Assembly (NCBI GenBank): GCA_000434615.1
Contig: FR880817.1
Span: 1 to 37,166 of the forward strand
Source: Clostridium sp. CAG:510
GTDB lineage: Bacteria > Bacillota > Clostridia > Lachnospirales > Lachnospiraceae
DNA length: 37,166 nucleotides
Reading direction: 5' to 3'
Shown: positions 15,959 to 23,047 of the stretch, piece by piece
Numbering within the stretch: position 1 is the first letter of the stretch
How the letters are laid out: each line of letters starts with the position of its first letter
Notes under the pieces: generated by a model
Database searches by the model: none
What the model was told of the DNA's origin: nothing
Seen by the model: the letters and a program-made list of their open reading frames with translations, nothing else
Translations under genes and position numbers: made by a program

Positions 15959-18124
15959 ATGACAACAACAGAATTTACAACGGATCAGTTGAAGGAAATT
16001 GAAGAAGGACGCAAAGCAGGGATTGATGTGTCTGTATATGAAAATCCCGGATATCTGGCAATTCAGATGCACGAAATAAGGCTGGGACTGCTTGAGAACC
16101 TGCCGGTAGATATTTATGCCCATCCGGACTTCGACTGGTTCCAGATGGAAGAAATCAGAAAAGGTCTGGAAAGAAAAGTCGACGTAACCAGATATGCGGA
16201 TGCTTCCATTCCTTTTGATGTTATGCGTCAGATCCGTAAGGGCCTGCAGGTCGGAGTTGATCTTTCCGGCTTAAAAAAGCTGCCGGCCGGTATTTTAAGA
16301 CAGATTCGGAAGGCCATGAAGGCAAAAGTAGACATTCTTCCGTATATTAAGGAAGGATACGAGGAAGAACAGCTTACCCAGATCCGTATTGCGCTGGAGA
16401 ACGGTCTGCCGGAAATTATGGATTATATTTCCCCGATTCTGCGCGGGGCATCCATAAGACAGATAAGGATGGGTCTGGAAGAAAAGATAGATGCCGGTAT
16501 TTATGCCAATCGGAATTACAGCTGGCAGCAGATGAGGGAGTTAAGAATCGGACTGAGGGAAGGACTGGATGTCACACCTTACCGCAATCAGCTGTACAAC
16601 TGGCAGCAGATGCAGGAAATCCGGCTTGGACTGGAGGAAAACCTTCCGGTTAAGCAGTACACAAGCTTTATGTATACCGCAAAGACCATGCATGAAAAAC
16701 GTCTGGAGCTTCTGGAAAAGCAGAAAAAAGCAGGAAACAATCCGGAGCAGCTAAAGAAAAACTACAGTGCTTTTGAATTATTTATTGCGGAAAACCTGAT
16801 GGAGGCATCGGTATTTCTGCATGACAGGGAAAAGAAAGTAAACAGGGAGGAACTGATGGAAGCCCTGCAGCAGAACAATGTCAGAAAGGGAATCGATTTT
16901 CAGACCATGGATCAGATCTGTGAAGGAAAATCGGACCGGGATATTGTAGTTATAGCCAGAGGAAAAGAACCGACGACAGGAGAAGACGGCTGGTATGAAT
17001 TCTTTTTTGAAACGGACCTAAAAAAGAATCCGATTCTTCTGGAAGACGGATCTGTAGACTATCAGAATGCCAAATGGTTTGAGATGGTAAAGGCGGGACA
17101 GAAGGTGGCGTATTACCATGTGGCGGAGCCGGGCAGACCCGGTTATAAAATAAACGGAGAAGAGATTCCTGCAAGACGCGGCCGGGAGCAGCGATACCTC
17201 ACCGGAGAGGGATTCCGGCTTATGCCGGACAGGCGTACCTATCTGGCAGCCATAGACGGCAAGATAGAGTTAAAGGGCGACAAGCTGGAAATTACCGGAC
17301 TGCTTGTCTTAAACAATGTAAATATTGCCAACGGCAATGTCAACTTTGACGGTAACGTGTATGTGCAGGGTACTGTAGGAAGTGGAAGCCGGATTTCTGC
17401 CACCGGAGATATCTATGTGGGCGGATTTACGGAAGGTGCCATCTTAGAAGCGGGAGGGGACATTGTTCTGCGCAAGGGAAACAATGCCGACGGAAAAGGG
17501 TACGTGAAGGCGAAAGGCGATATCAGAGGTGTCTTTTTTGAGTCGGCCAGGCTGATCTCGGAGAGCGACATCCATGCCAACTACTGTATGAGCAGCGAGC
17601 TGCAGGCGGGCGGCAAGGTGGAGATTTCCGGGCGGAAAGGCATCCTGGTAGGCGGCGAGGTAAGCGCCGGTACCGAAATCCTGGCCTATCAGATCGGCAA
17701 CGAAACGGGCCTTGCCACGAAGCTGTGCCTGCGCACGCGGGACGATGTGTTAAAGGATGAAGCCGTTCTTCTGCAGGAAGAAGAAAAAAACAGAAATGAA
17801 CTGGTGCTCCTGCAGAATGCGTATCAGGATTTCCGCAGGAAACATCCCGAAGAGGTCCGGAATGTGAATCCGGTTTATCTGAAGCTGGAGAACGCTATTT
17901 ATACGAAGGAACTGGAACAGAAAATGATAGCGGATAAGAAGAAGGAATTGGAGAGGCGTAAAAAGAAAAGCCTGAATCACCGCATTGTGGCAATGGGGAC
18001 CATGTATTCCGGGGTGGATGTGGATATCAACGGACTTAACTGGCATTCACAGGAATTGCGGAATGTGGTGCTCAGGGAAGGAAACGGGTACGTGAGAGTG
18101 GAGCAGTTGATTCCGGATAAATAA
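15959..18124 (+). CDS. FapA/DUF342-domain protein with N-terminal degenerate helical repeats
   Basis: Protein of 721 residues. Residues 1 to about 240 hold roughly nine or ten copies of a 23-28 residue repeat of the form QM-x-EIR-x-GL-x(5)-DV-x-x-Y (for example QMHEIRLGLLENLPVDIY and QMREIRIG-type variants). A charged segment follows, then a DUF342/FapA core (about 320-590) with the parallel beta-helix blocks AEPGRPGYKINGEEIPARRG, VNFDGNVYVQGTVGSGSRISATGDIYVGG and the later GGDI/KGDI/SGRKG turns. A long charged helix (about 595-665) and a short C-terminal tail end it. Known: FapA-type proteins are linked to flagellar assembly or polymer-like beta-helix scaffolds. Inferred: a scaffold in the signalling module. 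No flagellar gene is nearby and no signal peptide is visible. Confidence 0.82.
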   Translation: MTTTEFTTDQLKEIEEGRKAGIDVSVYENPGYLAIQMHEIRLGLLENLPVDIYAHPDFDWFQMEEIRKGLERKVDVTRYADASIPFDVMRQIRKGLQVGVDLSGLKKLPAGILRQIRKAMKAKVDILPYIKEGYEEEQLTQIRIALENGLPEIMDYISPILRGASIRQIRMGLEEKIDAGIYANRNYSWQQMRELRIGLREGLDVTPYRNQLYNWQQMQEIRLGLEENLPVKQYTSFMYTAKTMHEKRLELLEKQKKAGNNPEQLKKNYSAFELFIAENLMEASVFLHDREKKVNREELMEALQQNNVRKGIDFQTMDQICEGKSDRDIVVIARGKEPTTGEDGWYEFFFETDLKKNPILLEDGSVDYQNAKWFEMVKAGQKVAYYHVAEPGRPGYKINGEEIPARRGREQRYLTGEGFRLMPDRRTYLAAIDGKIELKGDKLEITGLLVLNNVNIANGNVNFDGNVYVQGTVGSGSRISATGDIYVGGFTEGAILEAGGDIVLRKGNNADGKGYVKAKGDIRGVFFESARLISESDIHANYCMSSELQAGGKVEISGRKGILVGGEVSAGTEILAYQIGNETGLATKLCLRTRDDVLKDEAVLLQEEEKNRNELVLLQNAYQDFRRKHPEEVRNVNPVYLKLENAIYTKELEQKMIADKKKELERRKKKSLNHRIVAMGTMYSGVDVDINGLNWHSQELRNVVLREGNGYVRVEQLIPDK

Positions 18125-18155
18125 ATCCGGTGCAAAAGATGAAGGGAAGGTAGAT

Positions 18156-19232
18156 ATGAGAAATACAATCCTCATTGTAGATGATTCGGATATAAACAGA
18201 GGACTGCTGAGTTCCATTTTAGAACAGGACTATACCATAGTGGAAGCGGAAAACGGTACACAGGCACTGGAAATCATAGACAGACAGGCGGATGAACTTA
18301 CCGCTATTCTTTTAGATCTGATTATGCCGGAAATGGACGGCATGCATGTGTTGGAAGTCTTAAACGAAAGAAAACTTATGGACAGCATTCCGGTACTGAT
18401 CATCAGCGGCGATACTTCTTGTGAAGCAGAGAAAAAATGCTTTGAGCTCGGCATCATGGATTATATTACCAAGCCATTCAACAATGTGATCGTGCAGAAA
18501 CGTGTCAAGAATGCCACAGGCTTGTATAAATACAAAATGCAGCTGGAAGAAAGAGTGGAGGAGCAGACCAATGTTCTCCGTAAGGCCTATCAGGCGTTGA
18601 AAATCCAGGCAGAAAAGCTTCGGGAAAACAACCAGCAGATTATCGACATGCTCGGTACTGTCGTAGAATACCGTAACCTGGAAAGCGGGGAGCATATCAA
18701 GCGTGTGAAAGGATATACAAAAATTCTGGCTGAATGCGCCATGAAGGAATACCCGGAATACAGGCTTACCGAAGAAAAGATCAGTACCATTGTGGCAGCA
18801 AGTTCTCTGCATGACATTGGTAAAATAATGATTCCCGACAGTATTCTCTTAAAGCCCGGCAGACTGACCGAGGATGAATATGAGTATATGAAGTCCCATA
18901 CTATACGCGGGTGTGAGCTTTTGGATGAAATTGACCAGGACTGGGAGCCGGATTATAAAAAAGTCAGTTATGAAATCTGCCGTCACCATCATGAGCGCTA
19001 TGACGGAAAGGGATACCCGGACGGCCTTAAAGGGGAGGAAATTCCCATTTCCGCCCAGCTCGTTTCCATGGCGGATGTGTATGATGCGCTGGTAAACGAA
19101 AGATGCTACAAGGACGCCTATTCTCCGGACGAGGCATACCGTATGATTATCAACGGCGAATGCGGCGTGTTTTCTCCGAAGCTGATGGAGGTATTCCGCA
19201 AAGTACGGAGAGATTTTGAGGAAATGAAATAA
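18156..19232 (+). CDS. Response regulator with HD-GYP phosphodiesterase output
   Basis: Protein of 358 residues, RpfG-like. The N-terminal receiver (1 to about 120) has the acidic pair D9-D10, the phosphorylation site D54 in LLDLIMPEMDG, and K104-type KPF. A coiled coil (about 125-170) joins it to an HD-GYP domain with LHDIGKIMIPD (H219, D220), HTIRGCELL, and RHHHERYDGKGYPDGL (276-291). HD-GYP enzymes degrade cyclic di-GMP to pGpG or GMP. All metal-binding and GYP residues I can check are present, so it is likely active. Phosphate could come from the Hpt protein encoded upstream. It starts 31 bases after the FapA gene, with GAAGGGAAGG before ATG. Confidence 0.94.
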   Translation: MRNTILIVDDSDINRGLLSSILEQDYTIVEAENGTQALEIIDRQADELTAILLDLIMPEMDGMHVLEVLNERKLMDSIPVLIISGDTSCEAEKKCFELGIMDYITKPFNNVIVQKRVKNATGLYKYKMQLEERVEEQTNVLRKAYQALKIQAEKLRENNQQIIDMLGTVVEYRNLESGEHIKRVKGYTKILAECAMKEYPEYRLTEEKISTIVAASSLHDIGKIMIPDSILLKPGRLTEDEYEYMKSHTIRGCELLDEIDQDWEPDYKKVSYEICRHHHERYDGKGYPDGLKGEEIPISAQLVSMADVYDALVNERCYKDAYSPDEAYRMIINGECGVFSPKLMEVFRKVRRDFEEMK

Positions 19233-19261
19233 TATAGAAATAGAATAATCTCAATTGAAAA

Positions 19262-19278
19262 AGTAACTTCCGGTTACT
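19262..19278. other. Small inverted repeat, possible operator
   Basis: AGTAAC and GTTACT form perfect 6-base arms around TTCCG, about 45 bases before the -35 box of the next gene. There is no T-run after it, so it is not a good terminator for the HD-GYP gene. It may be a regulator binding site or a transcript-end stem. Little more can be said. Confidence 0.35.
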
Positions 19279-19323
19279 AAGGTAGGCATTTGTAAATGAT
19301 GTATTTTAATTTTTTTGTAAAAT

Positions 19324-19352
19324 TTGCGTCGGATTATAATGTGTGCTATATT
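19324..19352 (+). promoter_or_regulatory. Promoter of the UPF0340 gene
   Basis: TTGCGT at 19324-19329 and TATATT at 19347-19352 are 17 bases apart, with TGC just before the -10 (extended -10). A perfect TATAAT also occurs at 19335-19340 but lacks a well-placed -35. The TGTGCTATA stretch closely resembles the promoter at 15435-15462. Confidence 0.55.
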
Positions 19353-19380
19353 GTGGGTATGACAGAAGGGGGCAACGAAA

Positions 19381-19971
19381 ATGGCAGCAGGTATGGCAGA
19401 TCATAAAATGGATACTTCTTTTTTGGAAGAAGTGAAAAAAGAAGCGGCAGATGCTGTGATAGAATTACTGACACAGGCAAAATTGGAAGAAGGCGATATT
19501 CTGGTGGTCGGTTGTTCCTCCAGTGAAGTGGTGGGAGAGCGTATCGGTACCTTTTCCAGTGTGGAAACGGCAGAAGCAGTTTTTGACGGTATTTATGAAG
19601 TTACAAAGCAAAAGGGCATTTATCTGGCGGCACAATGCTGTGAACATTTAAACAGAGCCCTGATTGTGGAAAAAGAACTGATGAAACGGGACAGACTGAC
19701 AAGAGTAAATGTGGTTCCGCAGCCGAAGGCAGGCGGTTCTTTTGGCACAACAGCCTACAAGCGTTTTAAGGAACCGGTAGCGGTGGAATACATTTCAGCA
19801 CAGGCGGGCATGGATATCGGAGATACTTTGATTGGCATGCATCTGCAGGCGGTAGCAGTGCCGCTGCGCATTGCCATTAATCGTATCGGCAGCGCCCATG
19901 TGGTATGCGCCAGAACCCGGGCAAAGTTCGTAGGCGGCAGCAGGGCGGTATACGATGAGGAACTTTTGTAA
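19381..19971 (+). CDS. UPF0340/TIGR01440 family protein (YwlG-like)
   Basis: Protein of 196 residues matching the conserved Firmicute family TIGR01440 (B. subtilis YwlG), whose function is not established. Typical blocks are DILVVGCSSSEVVGERIGT, GIYLAAQCCEHLNRALIVE, VVPQPKAGGSFGTTAY and AVPLRIAINRIGSAHVVCARTRAKFVGGSRAVYD. It has several conserved cysteines and no signal peptide or membrane segments. ATG 19381 is preceded by AGGGGGCAACG; ATG 19393 is a possible later start. In other Firmicutes this gene is often near glyA or rpiB, neither of which is seen here. The gene stands alone between its own promoter and the tRNA unit. Confidence 0.85.
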   Translation: MAAGMADHKMDTSFLEEVKKEAADAVIELLTQAKLEEGDILVVGCSSSEVVGERIGTFSSVETAEAVFDGIYEVTKQKGIYLAAQCCEHLNRALIVEKELMKRDRLTRVNVVPQPKAGGSFGTTAYKRFKEPVAVEYISAQAGMDIGDTLIGMHLQAVAVPLRIAINRIGSAHVVCARTRAKFVGGSRAVYDEELL

Positions 19972-19998
19972 AAAAATAAAAAAATTGTTTCTTTTTTC

Positions 19999-20027
19999 TT
20001 GACAATTTCCATGGAGAATGTTAATAT
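19999..20027 (+). promoter_or_regulatory. Promoter of the tRNA-Leu gene
   Basis: A perfect TTGACA at 19999-20004 and TAATAT at 20022-20027 are separated by 17 bases. The predicted start near 20034 leaves a 5' extension of about 23 bases to be trimmed from the tRNA precursor. Confidence 0.8.
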
Positions 20028-20056
20028 CATTCTTGCGCGGTGCAAACCAAGCAAAT

Positions 20057-20140
20057 GCGGAAGTGCTGGAATTGGCAGACAGGCAAGACTAAGGATCTTG
20101 TGCCAGCAATGGCGTGTGGGTTCAAGTCCCATCTTCCGCA
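20057..20140 (+). tRNA. tRNA-Leu, anticodon AAG
   Basis: An 84-base class II tRNA. The acceptor stem is GCGGAAG (20057-20063) with CTTCCGC (20133-20139) and discriminator A at 20140. The anticodon stem CAAGA/TCTTG encloses the 7-base loop CTAAGGA, giving U33 and anticodon AAG (reads CUU, and CUU/CUC/CUA if A34 becomes inosine). The long variable arm GCCA-GCAA-TGGC and T-loop TTCAAGT confirm a leucine-type tRNA. The 3' CCA is not encoded (GTA follows). A strong terminator follows at once, so this is a single-tRNA transcription unit. Confidence 0.93.
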
Positions 20141-20142
20141 GT

Positions 20143-20175
20143 AAGACCTCAAGTGAGAACTTGAGGTCTTTTTGC
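20143..20175 (+). terminator. Rho-independent terminator after tRNA-Leu
   Basis: A perfect 11-bp stem pairs AAGACCTCAAG (20143-20153) with CTTGAGGTCTT (20160-20170) around the loop TGAGAA, followed by TTT and TGCG. It starts two bases after the tRNA end. Confidence 0.93.
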
Positions 20176-20456
20176 GTTCGTTATTATAAGAAAAATGCGT
20201 TATCATTTATTATAGGAAAGAAAAAGAAGCAAAAATGGCAATATAATGAAAATGCTTTACGGATATGTAAAAAAAGAACAGCAAATTTGGAAAAAATGAA
20301 AAAATGCTTTCAGGGAAAAAGAGAAAAGGAAAGCAAATCGGAACAAAACCATAAAATGCTTCGGTAAAGTTTCGTGAAAAATGCTTTAAAAATCAGCAAT
20401 CAAGGAGAGTGCTTTTATGAAATAAGGAAAACACTATAAAATAGTTTCATTTTCTA
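20174..20456. other. A-rich intergenic stretch with spaced AAAATGCTTT repeats
   Basis: No convincing gene is seen here. The stretch is A-rich on the plus strand. AAAATGCTTT occurs at 20249-20258, 20301-20310 and 20378-20387, with a one-base variant (AAAATGCTTC) at 20353-20362 and a weaker one (AAAATGCGTT) at 20192-20201. The first three of the close copies are exactly 52 bases apart. A strong AAGGAG (20402-20407) precedes ATG-AAA-TAA at 20417-20425, a two-codon frame. A 13-base palindrome, ACTATAAAATAGT, lies at 20433-20445, just before the promoter of the metal ATPase. The stretch could be a decayed gene remnant or a regulatory region. Confidence 0.5.
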
Positions 20457-20486
20457 TTGACATTTCAGAACACTTATGTTTATATT
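20457..20486 (+). promoter_or_regulatory. Promoter of the Zn/Cd-exporting ATPase gene
   Basis: A perfect TTGACA at 20457-20462 is followed by TTATAT (17-base spacing) or TATATT (18-base spacing, 20481-20486). It is directly followed by a metal-sensor-type operator, consistent with inducible expression. Confidence 0.75.
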
Positions 20487-20489
20487 TAT

Positions 20490-20514
20490 ATATGAACAAT
20501 CATTCATATGTTCA
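20490..20514. promoter_or_regulatory. ArsR/SmtB-type operator
   Basis: ATATGAA (20490-20496) and TTCATAT (20503-20509) form a perfect inverted repeat with a six-base centre. The TGAA-N8-TTCA core is the spacing used by SmtB, CzrA and related zinc/cadmium sensors (TGAACA-N2-half-site form). A second, overlapping dyad pairs TGAACA (20493-20498) with TGTTCA (20509-20514). It lies at the transcription start of the P-type ATPase gene. No ArsR-family gene is in the window, so the regulator must be elsewhere. Confidence 0.7.
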
Positions 20515-20557
20515 AACATAAATTATAAATATTAAACAATGAATAGAGGTAACTCAT

Positions 20558-22912
20558 ATGTCAGATGAATTAAAAGAATTTGAAAAAGAGCATGAAGAAC
20601 ACGAACATCATCATGATGAATGCTGCGAGCATGACCACGAAGGTCACGACCATCACCATCATGAGGAAGAGGAGCATAAGCACCATCATCACCACCACGA
20701 TGATGACGACGGCGATTGCTGCTGCGGTCATGACCACGACCATGACCATGAAGGTCATGAGCATCATCACGAAGAGGTTAAGGAAGCTCCGCCCTGCACC
20801 TCCAAGGCGCCCATGCGCATCTACATTGTGGAAAATCTGGACTGCGCAAACTGCGCGGCAAAGATTGAGAGGAAAATCCAGTCCCTGCCCGGCGTAGAAT
20901 ATGCATCCCTTACCTTTGCCACCAAGCAACTTCGTGTTGCGGCAAAAAATCAGGATGAACTGTTCCCCAAGATGGTAGCTGCCTGCAGCTCCATTGAACC
21001 GGACGCAAAGATTATTCCCCGAGAGGAAACCAAGAAAAAAGACGATAGGGAAGAAAAAGACGAAAGCAGAAAGAATGTTATCTGCATCATATCCGGCGCA
21101 GTACTGTTGATAGCCGCAAAGATTATGGGAAAATACTTTTCCATACCGTCACTGGTGCTTTACATTTTAGCATACCTGATTTTAGGTCTGGAAATTGTCA
21201 TTACGGCTGTTAAGAATATTTTCAAAGGAAATATGCTGGATGAAAACTTCTTAATGAGTATTGCAACCATAGGCGCATTTGCCACAAGAGAATATCCGGA
21301 AGCAGTAGGCGTTATGCTGTTCTACCGGATTGGCGAGTGGTTTGAAGATAAGGCGGTAGAAAGAAGCCGCAGCCAGATTATGGATGCTCTGGATTTACGT
21401 CCCGAAACCGTACAGCTTGCAGAGGATGGCAACGTAACAACCATTCCCGCCGGTGAAGCCAAAATCGGTGATATCGTAATGGTTCGTCCCGGCGACAGAA
21501 TTCCTCTGGACGGTACGATTATTGAAGGCGAAAGTCAGATTGATACCTCTGCCATTACCGGTGAGCCGGTGCCTGTTTCCGTAAAGGAAGGCGCTTCCAT
21601 TCTTTCCGGCTGCATGAACTTAAACGGCGTGCTGAAATTGCGAGTGGATAAGCCACTGGAAGAGTCCATGGTAACCAGAATTCTGGACTCTGTGGAAAAT
21701 GCAGCAGCCAGCAAGCCCAAGATTGACAGATTTATTACGAAATTCTCCAGAGTTTACACTCCGTTTGTAGTAGCACTTGCAGTATGTACCGCCATCATTC
21801 CTTCCCTGGTAACAGGCGATTGGAACAAATGGGTATACACCGCACTGACCTTCCTGGTTATCAGTTGTCCCTGCGCACTGGTGCTCAGCGTACCTCTTGC
21901 TTTCTTCTCCGGTATCGGAGCAGGTTCCAAGAAGGGGATCCTGTTTAAGGGCGGCGTAGCACTGGAAGCCCTGAAGGATGTAAAGGCCGTTGTCTGTGAC
22001 AAGACCGGTACGATTACCAAAGGCAACTTCATTGTGCAGGATATTGTTTCTGCCGATGCTTCTTTAGATGAAAGAGAAATCTTAAAGGTGGCTGCTTCCT
22101 GTGAAGTCGCTTCCACACACCCCATTGCTTACAGCATTAAGCAGAAGGCGGAAGAAGAGAAAATTACCGACCTTTACAAGGGCAGCATTTCCGAAATTTC
22201 CGGACACGGTATCTTACTGGAGGCAGGCTCTCATAAATATCTGTGCGGCAGCAAGAAGCTGCTTGCGGAAAACGGTGTGGATACCGCAGCCTATGACAAA
22301 GCAACACAGAAAGACTCCTACGGCACCGAGGTATTGCTGGCAAAGGACAATGTACTCATCGGTTTCTTAAAGATTTCCGATACGATTAAGGAAGAAGCCG
22401 TATCCGCAATTGCGGCAATCAAGAAACAGGGAATTGCAACCGCCATGCTGACAGGCGATACCGAAGAAAATGCCAGGAAGGTTTCCGAAATGGTTGGCAT
22501 CGACATGTACTACGGCAAGCTGCTTCCTGAAAATAAGTTAAGCAAGTTGAATGAAATCCGTGAAGAAAAGGGCGCCGTTATGTTTGTCGGCGACGGTATC
22601 AACGATGCTCCCGTACTGGCAGGCGCCGATGTGGGTGCTGCAATGGGAAGCGGTGCGGACGCCGCTATGGAAGCTGCGGATGTGGTATTCTTAAATTCCG
22701 ATATGGACAGCATTCCTACCGCTATCAGGATTGCCAAGTTCACAGGCCGTATTTCCAAGGAAAATGTTATCTTTGCCCTGGCGGTAAAGGCACTGATTAT
22801 GATACTCGGTCTGGCAGGCATTGCCTCCATGTGGCTGGCAGTATTCGCCGATACCGGTGTGGCAATGCTTTGTATCCTGAACTCTATCAGAATTCTGTAT
22901 AAGAAGCAGTAA
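20558..22912 (+). CDS. Zn2+/Cd2+/Pb2+-exporting P1B-type ATPase with His-rich N-terminus
   Basis: Protein of 784 residues, ZntA/CadA-like. The first 77 or so residues are an extraordinary His/Asp/Glu/Cys run with about 27 histidines and Cys-Cys and Cys-Cys-Cys clusters. Next comes one HMA domain (about 87-150) with DCANC (C96, C99), then membrane helices, the actuator TGEP, the ion-site motif C437-P438-C439, phosphorylation site D481 in DKTGT, nucleotide-binding THPIA, and GDGINDAP. The last helices carry a Lys (AVKALIM) and an Asp (FADTGVAML), as in the P1B-2 zinc/cadmium/lead group. It should pump these ions out of the cell. ATG 20558 follows GAGGTAACTC. It stands alone between its operator-controlled promoter and a strong terminator. 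Confidence 0.95.
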   Translation: MSDELKEFEKEHEEHEHHHDECCEHDHEGHDHHHHEEEEHKHHHHHHDDDDGDCCCGHDHDHDHEGHEHHHEEVKEAPPCTSKAPMRIYIVENLDCANCAAKIERKIQSLPGVEYASLTFATKQLRVAAKNQDELFPKMVAACSSIEPDAKIIPREETKKKDDREEKDESRKNVICIISGAVLLIAAKIMGKYFSIPSLVLYILAYLILGLEIVITAVKNIFKGNMLDENFLMSIATIGAFATREYPEAVGVMLFYRIGEWFEDKAVERSRSQIMDALDLRPETVQLAEDGNVTTIPAGEAKIGDIVMVRPGDRIPLDGTIIEGESQIDTSAITGEPVPVSVKEGASILSGCMNLNGVLKLRVDKPLEESMVTRILDSVENAAASKPKIDRFITKFSRVYTPFVVALAVCTAIIPSLVTGDWNKWVYTALTFLVISCPCALVLSVPLAFFSGIGAGSKKGILFKGGVALEALKDVKAVVCDKTGTITKGNFIVQDIVSADASLDEREILKVAASCEVASTHPIAYSIKQKAEEEKITDLYKGSISEISGHGILLEAGSHKYLCGSKKLLAENGVDTAAYDKATQKDSYGTEVLLAKDNVLIGFLKISDTIKEEAVSAIAAIKKQGIATAMLTGDTEENARKVSEMVGIDMYYGKLLPENKLSKLNEIREEKGAVMFVGDGINDAPVLAGADVGAAMGSGADAAMEAADVVFLNSDMDSIPTAIRIAKFTGRISKENVIFALAVKALIMILGLAGIASMWLAVFADTGVAMLCILNSIRILYKKQ

Positions 22913-22980
22913 ACCGGAACGGAAACGGCAGCAAAGAGGTAACAGAAAACAGCAGATAAACAAACAACAGAAAAGCAATA

Positions 22981-23010
22981 AAAAGAACCGGAACTCCGGT
23001 TCTTTTTTGT
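22981..23010. terminator. Bidirectional terminator
   Basis: AAAAGAACCGG (22981-22991) pairs with CCGGTTCTTTT (22996-23006) around AACT, with a T-run on the plus strand and an A-run upstream that becomes a U-run for the minus strand. It sits between the convergent ATPase and DUF5050 genes and can end both transcripts. The rest of the 22913-23047 gap shows nothing else. Confidence 0.92.
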
Positions 23011-23047
23011 TAAGTGAAGCTTATGACAAAAGACCATGCAGGGTTGC

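Noticed and set aside
15985..16720. DNA-level tandem repeat or CRISPR
   Set aside because: The repetition is at protein level with variable codons; there is no conserved DNA repeat.
19262..19278. Terminator of the HD-GYP operon
   Set aside because: The 6-bp stem is short and is not followed by a T-run.
20057..20140. tRNA-Leu with anticodon UAG
   Set aside because: That would need loop CTTAGGA; the sequence reads CTAAGGA with a well-paired 5-bp stem, so the anticodon is AAG.
19999..20367. 122-codon plus-strand ORF
   Set aside because: It runs through the tRNA promoter, the tRNA-Leu gene and its terminator, and has no ribosome binding site or recognisable protein.
20570..20929. 119-codon minus-strand ORF (Met/Val-rich)
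   Set aside because: It is the antisense shadow of the His-rich codon run of the metal ATPase and has no start signals.
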